From the NCBI RefSeq assembly GCF_900091465.1, contig NZ_FMHV01000002.1, positions 6,882,001 to 6,946,000 of the forward strand: 64,000 nucleotides of DNA, read 5' to 3'. Of the stretch, positions 60,441 through 64,000 are shown in pieces; the stretch's first letter is position 1, and each line of letters begins with the position of its first letter. The translations under genes and the position numbers were made by a program. This stretch comes from Micromonospora rhizosphaerae. GTDB taxonomy: Bacteria; Actinomycetota; Actinomycetes; Mycobacteriales; Micromonosporaceae. The notes beneath the pieces are model-generated. The model did no database searches. It was not told the origin of the DNA and saw nothing but the letters and a program-made list of their open reading frames with translations.

Positions 60441-61181
60441 GTGAAGATTCCTTCGCTGTCGCGCCGAAGCCAACCGGTGCCGACCCAGGACGTGAACGGC
60501 GACGGACGCGTCGACGGGCGCGACGGGACCGCCACGATGGGCCCCGTCGAGCGCCCGGCCGGGCGGCCCGTGGTCACCGGCCGCGACGAGGACCCGACGA
60601 CGTACCAGAGCACCGCGACCGACGGCGACCGCGCAGGGCACGCGGAGCGCCGGGCCGCCGACGGGGCCGGGACGGCGTACGCCGCCACCGGCCGGCCCTG
60701 GGCCGCGGACAGCCCGCGCACCGGGACGGTCGACCCGGATCCCAGTCGGGAGCGGACCGTCGACCTGAATACGGACGGCACGGTGGAGGAGCCGGTGCCG
60801 GTCGACCGGGAGCGCGCCGACGTCGACCGGCGGGTCGAGCCGATGGCCGTCGGTCCGAGGCCGCGGGCCAGCCTGCTCGCCACCCTCGGCCTGATCGCCT
60901 CCGTCGCGGGTGCGCTCTTCGTGCTGACCGGCACCCTCGCCGGGTACGGCATCGGGCTCGGCGCGGTCGGCGCGGTCCTCGCCGTGCTCGGCCTGATCGC
61001 CACCCGCCGCCGGCACGTGGCCGGCAAGACCGACGCGCTGCTCGGCATCCTGCTCGGCCTCGGCGCCGTGGTGCTGGGCGTGGTCGCCCTCACCGGGCAG
61101 TTCGGCTGGCCGACCACCGACGGGGACTGGGTGGGCCGGTTCCGGGAGTGGCTCGACTCACAGTTTGCGAACCTGCTCTGA
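60441..61181 (+). CDS. Membrane protein with N-terminal dockerin-like calcium loop
   Basis: A 246-residue protein. The first 20 residues contain QDVNGDGRVDGRDG, a dockerin/EF-hand-like calcium loop with Asp and Asn at the ligand positions. About 130 residues of charged, disordered sequence follow. The C-terminus has about three membrane helices (LLATLGLIASVAGALFVLTG, GLGAVGAVLAVLGLIATR, LLGILLGLGAVVLGVVALTG) and a DUF4190-like look. The GTG start at 60441 has AAGGAGGTG before it. The role is unknown. The loop is single, whereas true dockerins have two. Confidence 0.75.
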   Translation: MKIPSLSRRSQPVPTQDVNGDGRVDGRDGTATMGPVERPAGRPVVTGRDEDPTTYQSTATDGDRAGHAERRAADGAGTAYAATGRPWAADSPRTGTVDPDPSRERTVDLNTDGTVEEPVPVDRERADVDRRVEPMAVGPRPRASLLATLGLIASVAGALFVLTGTLAGYGIGLGAVGAVLAVLGLIATRRRHVAGKTDALLGILLGLGAVVLGVVALTGQFGWPTTDGDWVGRFREWLDSQFANLL

Positions 61182-61259
61182 CGGGCACTGTCCGGCCCGC
61201 CGGCGGTGCGCCGGCACGCCCGATCAGCTCTGGTGGTTCACCAGCCGGGCACATCCTCT

Positions 61260-61288
61260 TTCGGGGGCGGCGATTCGCCGCCCCCGAA
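61260..61288 (+). terminator. Hairpin downstream of the dockerin-like gene
   Basis: TTCGGGGGCGGCG pairs with CGCCGCCCCCGAA around ATT. It lies about 80 bases past the stop codon. Confidence 0.45.
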
Positions 61289-61422
61289 GGGGTTTCCCCC
61301 GCCTGATTCGGTCACGACATCAGCTCCAAAGGCTGCCCACCGCACCTGCTTGCCCGCCGCACCCGGCCGCCCGCGCGATCATGGTCACCCACCACGCCGC
61401 GACCACGCGGACCGCCGGGAAT

Positions 61423-61464
61423 GCAACGATCCGCCGCAGGTTCGGCATCAGACGCAACGATCCG
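61423..61464 (+). promoter_or_regulatory. Direct repeats upstream of the pentein-rocD operon
   Basis: GCAACGATCCG occurs at 61423-61433 and 61454-61464, 31 bases apart (three helical turns), with a partial third copy GCAACTT at 61474. The spacing on one face of the helix suits a multimeric regulator such as an Lrp/AsnC protein. Confidence 0.4.
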
Positions 61465-61582
61465 ACGCCGGACGCAACTTCTGGCGGTGGATGTCGTCGG
61501 CCCGCGCCGCATACCGTTGGACAACGGCGCCAGCCCGTGGGCCGACCGTGGCCGGGCGCGCCCGACCCCTGGGAGCAGGACA

Positions 61583-62404
61583 ATGACGATGGACGCCAGC
61601 AGCCAGCGCTTTCTGATGTGCCGGCCGACGTACTTCGCCGTGGACTACGCGATCAACCCGTGGATGGACCCGACCGCGCCGGTCGACGCCGACCTGGCGA
61701 TCCGGCAGTGGGAGCAGCTCCGCCAGACGTACGTCGACCTCGGCCACGAGGTCGAGCTGATCGACCCGGTCCCCGGCCTGCCGGACATGGTCTTCGCCGC
61801 GAACGGCGGCACGGTGATCGACGGCAAGGCGATGGCGGTGCAGTTCCGCGACCCGCAGCGCGCCGACGAGGCCCCCGCCTACCGCGCCTGGTTCGAGGCC
61901 GCCGGCTTCGAGATGTACGACCCGAAGCACATCAACGAGGGCGAGGGCGACGTCCTGCTGGTCGGTGACTTCCTGCTGGCCGGCACCGGCTTCCGCACCG
62001 CGCACGCCTCGCACGCGCAGCTGCAGGAGGTCTTCGGCTACCCGGTGATCACCATGCAGCTCGTGGACCCGCGCTTCTACCACCTGGACACCGCGCTCAC
62101 CGTGCTCGACGAGCGGACCGTGGCGTACCTGCCGGAGGCGTTCTCGCCCGGCAGCCGCGCGGTGCTGCGCCGGCTCTTCCCGGATGCGATCCACGCCACC
62201 ATGGCCGACGCCGAGGTGCTGGGGCTGAACGCGGTCAGCGACGGCAAGCACGTGGTGCTGCCCGCCCAGGCCACCGACCTGGCCGCCAAGCTGCGCGACC
62301 GGGGCTACGAGACCATCGGGATCGACCTGTCCGAGCTGCGCAAGGCCGGCGGGGGACCGAAGTGCTGCACGTTGCGACTCCGTCAGGGAAAGGCAGGCAA
62401 GTGA
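61583..62404 (+). CDS. Pentein-fold arginine-modifying hydrolase (dimethylargininase/arginine dihydrolase family)
   Basis: A 273-residue guanidino-modifying pentein. It has RPTYFAVDYAINPWMDPTAP, the PDMVFAANGGTVIDGKAM motif, the catalytic His in RFYHLDTALTV and the nucleophilic Cys in GPKCCTLRL near the end. It acts on arginine or methylarginine. An Asn (AAN) stands where dimethylargininases have a VED-type acidic residue, resembling cyanobacterial arginine dihydrolases that yield ornithine. GGGAGCAGG precedes ATG. It overlaps rocD by four bases (GTGA), so the product is probably ornithine or a precursor of it. Confidence 0.85.
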   Translation: MTMDASSQRFLMCRPTYFAVDYAINPWMDPTAPVDADLAIRQWEQLRQTYVDLGHEVELIDPVPGLPDMVFAANGGTVIDGKAMAVQFRDPQRADEAPAYRAWFEAAGFEMYDPKHINEGEGDVLLVGDFLLAGTGFRTAHASHAQLQEVFGYPVITMQLVDPRFYHLDTALTVLDERTVAYLPEAFSPGSRAVLRRLFPDAIHATMADAEVLGLNAVSDGKHVVLPAQATDLAAKLRDRGYETIGIDLSELRKAGGGPKCCTLRLRQGKAGK

Positions 62405-63618
62405 TCGTCGACGACATGCTGCGGACGCCGGGGGCGGTCCGGGACGCTGAACGCTGGACGGCGCACAACTACCACCCGCTGCCCGTGGTGATCTCCTCCG
62501 CCGAGGGCTGCTGGCTGACCGACGTGGACGGCCGCCGCTACCTGGACTGCCTGGCCGGCTACTCGGCGCTGAACTTCGGCCACCGGCACCCGAAGCTGAT
62601 CGAGGCGGCGCACGCGCAGCTCGACCGGCTCACCCTGACCAGCCGGGCGTTCATCCACGACCAGTTCGCCGACTTCTGCCGCGAGCTCGCCAAGCTCTGC
62701 GGCAAAGACCTGGTCCTGCCGATGAACACCGGCGCCGAGGCGGTCGAGACCGGCATCAAGGTGGCCCGCAAGTGGGGCTACCAGGTCAAGGGCGTGACCC
62801 CCGGCCAGGCGAACATCGTGGTGGCGGAGGGCAACTTCCACGGCCGGACGACCACCATCGTCAGCTTCTCCACCGACGAGGACGCCCGCGCCGACTTCGG
62901 GCCGTACACTCCGGGCTTCACCGTGGTCCCCTACGGTGACCTGGACGCGCTGACCGCGGCGATCGACGAGAACACGGTCGCCGTGCTGCTCGAGCCGATC
63001 CAGGGCGAGCAGGGCGTCGTGGTGCCGCCGGAGGGCTACCTGCCGGGCGTCCGCCGGGTCTGCACCGAGCGCAACGTGCTCTTCATCGCCGACGAGATCC
63101 AGTCCGGCCTGGGCCGGACCGGCGCGACCTTCGCCTGCGACCTGGCGGGCGTCACGCCGGACATGTACCTGCTGGGCAAGGCGCTCGGCGGCGGCATCGT
63201 GCCGGTCTCCGCGGTCGCCGCGGACGCCGACGTGCTGGGCGTGCTCAAGCCCGGCCAGCACGGCTCCACCTTCGGCGGCAACCCGCTGGCCTGCGCGGTG
63301 GCCACCGAGGTGGTCCGGCTGCTGGCCACCGGCGAGTTCCAGCAGCGCTCGGCCGAACTGGGCGAGCGGCTGCACGGCGGCCTCCAGTCGCTGGTCGGCA
63401 AGGGCCTGGTCGCCGTCCGGGGCCGCGGCCTCTGGGCCGGCCTGGACATCGACCCGGCGCTGATGACCGGCCGGCAGGCCTGCGAGCGGCTCATGGAGCA
63501 CGGGATCCTGGCCAAGGACACCCACGGCTCGACCATCCGGCTGGCCCCGCCGCTGGTGATCACCGAGGAGGAGATCGACCACCTCCTGGCCCAGCTCGCC
63601 GCCGTGCTGGCCGGCTGA
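62401..63618 (+). CDS. rocD: Ornithine aminotransferase
   Basis: A 405-residue fold-I class III aminotransferase. It converts ornithine to glutamate semialdehyde for entry into proline/glutamate metabolism. It has YLDCLAGYSALNFGHRHPKL, MNTGAEAVETGIKVARKWGY, FHGRTTTIVSFSTDEDAR and the PLP lysine in YLLGKALGGGIVPVSAV, with the conserved GSTFGGNPLACAVA. The match to ornithine aminotransferase (rather than acetylornithine) is strong. The GTG start at 62401 overlaps the pentein stop, with GGAAAGGCAGG upstream. A strong hairpin follows. Confidence 0.93.
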   Translation: MIVDDMLRTPGAVRDAERWTAHNYHPLPVVISSAEGCWLTDVDGRRYLDCLAGYSALNFGHRHPKLIEAAHAQLDRLTLTSRAFIHDQFADFCRELAKLCGKDLVLPMNTGAEAVETGIKVARKWGYQVKGVTPGQANIVVAEGNFHGRTTTIVSFSTDEDARADFGPYTPGFTVVPYGDLDALTAAIDENTVAVLLEPIQGEQGVVVPPEGYLPGVRRVCTERNVLFIADEIQSGLGRTGATFACDLAGVTPDMYLLGKALGGGIVPVSAVAADADVLGVLKPGQHGSTFGGNPLACAVATEVVRLLATGEFQQRSAELGERLHGGLQSLVGKGLVAVRGRGLWAGLDIDPALMTGRQACERLMEHGILAKDTHGSTIRLAPPLVITEEEIDHLLAQLAAVLAG

Positions 63619-63633
63619 TCTCTGCGTACGGCC

Positions 63634-63668
63634 GAAGGGCGCCGGGACCCGCGGTCCCGGCGCCCTTC
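63634..63668. terminator. Terminator after rocD
   Basis: A perfect 16-base-pair inverted repeat (GAAGGGCGCCGGGACC) with a three-base loop lies 15 bases past rocD and before the convergent FHA gene, so it can serve both. Confidence 0.7.
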
Positions 63669-63703
63669 GCCGTCCCCGCCGCGTGGCGGGCGTCCGGGAG
63701 CCG

Positions 63704-64000
63704 TCAGGGCCGGGGGAGGCGCATGGTCATGGTGGGGGCCTCGGCCATCACCGAGGTGGGGGTGAAGGGGGCGCCGCTGGGGAGTTCGTCGGCGCGACCG
63801 ATCTGCACCCCGGGGTAGAGCTCGACGATGTCGCCCTCGCTCAGCACCCGGGACTGCTTCGGGGCGAGCGGGACCCGGTCCGGCTCCGCCATCGAGCCGC
63901 TGGGGCGGATGCCCGAGCCGTTGGTGCTCGTGTCGGTCACCACGACCTCGCCCACCCGCAGCTCGAACTGGACGTGGCTGCGGCTGATCCAGCGCCGGGC
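63704..64000 (-). CDS. FHA-domain protein (C-terminal part, cut by window edge)
   Basis: The visible 98 codons include the FHA phosphothreonine-binding signature ISRSHVQFEL, then VVVTDTSTNGSGI and the strands GDIVELYPGVQIGRADE. The domain sits at the protein's C-terminus and is followed by a Thr-containing tail (TMTMRLPRP). Such proteins relay Ser/Thr kinase signals. The N-terminal part, which would show partner domains, lies outside the window. Confidence 0.85.
   Translation of the reverse strand, partial: ARRWISRSHVQFELRVGEVVVTDTSTNGSGIRPSGSMAEPDRVPLAPKQSRVLSEGDIVELYPGVQIGRADELPSGAPFTPTSVMAEAPTMTMRLPRP

Larger units (their letters stand above)
61182..61582. other. Intergenic and upstream region of the pentein-rocD operon
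   Basis: These 401 bases hold no convincing gene. They contain a strong hairpin (61260-61288), a long GC-rich stretch, and two direct repeats of GCAACGATCCG (61423 and 61454) plus GCAACTT (61474), which may be regulatory sites. Confidence 0.5.

Overview
The window looks like chromosomal DNA of a high-GC actinomycete, most likely Micromonospora or a close relative in the Micromonosporaceae. This rests on very GC-rich coding with strong third-position GC, frequent GTG starts, a separate (unfused) atpF and atpH with a long delta subunit, a two-domain LysX, a Rho with a long Arg/Glu/Gly-rich insert, and a DHA2/HxlR/TetR/MMPL accessory repertoire. Genus is inferred, not proven.

Layout. (1) 1-4854, minus: the start of the F1Fo ATP synthase operon, read glyA > AtpI-like > AtpZ-like > atpB > atpE > atpF > atpH > atpA (cut by the window edge). 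(2) 4945-12466, minus: a class A penicillin-binding protein, a low-molecular-weight tyrosine phosphatase, a Sua5-type tRNA modification enzyme, prmC, prfA and rpmE, with an oppositely oriented GGDEF gene between prmC and prfA. (3) 12755-17187: a T4-type polynucleotide kinase/phosphatase and a large secreted phosphodiester glycosidase/metallophosphoesterase, both lying between rpmE and rho. (4) 17330-31177, minus: rho, thrB, an MFS exporter, an RND exporter, thrC, hom, lysA and argS. This is the threonine/lysine cluster with two transporters inserted between thrB and thrC. (5) 31276-32768: DUF3105 and DUF305 proteins. (6) 32880-36110: a scar of mobile DNA around tRNA-Arg(CCG), with an IS630-derived protein lacking its catalytic residues, a palindromic repeat, a decayed integrase and two matching IS4-type transposase fragments in opposite orientation around an NTF2-like gene. 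(7) 36186-44873: LigD-type polymerase, cupin, PEP mutase-like and MocR genes, then a drug-export island (DHA2 MFS with HxlR, MMPL with TetR and a clear double operator). (8) 44891-51956: erythromycin esterase-like protein, a remnant of an Erm-type rRNA methylase, a Gfo/Idh oxidoreductase, two small membrane proteins, an SDR, a GH13 trehalose synthase-like enzyme and a DedA protein. (9) 52231-61181: DUF998 protein, LysX, a YbdK-type ligase, a CoA-disulfide-reductase-like flavoenzyme, a Nei-type glycosylase and a membrane protein with a dockerin-like calcium loop. (10) 61583-63618: an arginine-acting pentein overlapping rocD, forming an arginine/ornithine catabolic pair. The window ends inside an FHA-domain gene.

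Most of the window is ordinary housekeeping DNA. The parts most worth follow-up are the pentein-RocD pair, which may make ornithine directly from arginine; the Erm relic beside an esterase; the tRNA-Arg scar with its dead IS630 protein and twin IS4 fragments; the lone Pnkp enzyme; and the large NAGPA/phosphoesterase exoprotein. I did not find a complete, clearly new multi-gene system.
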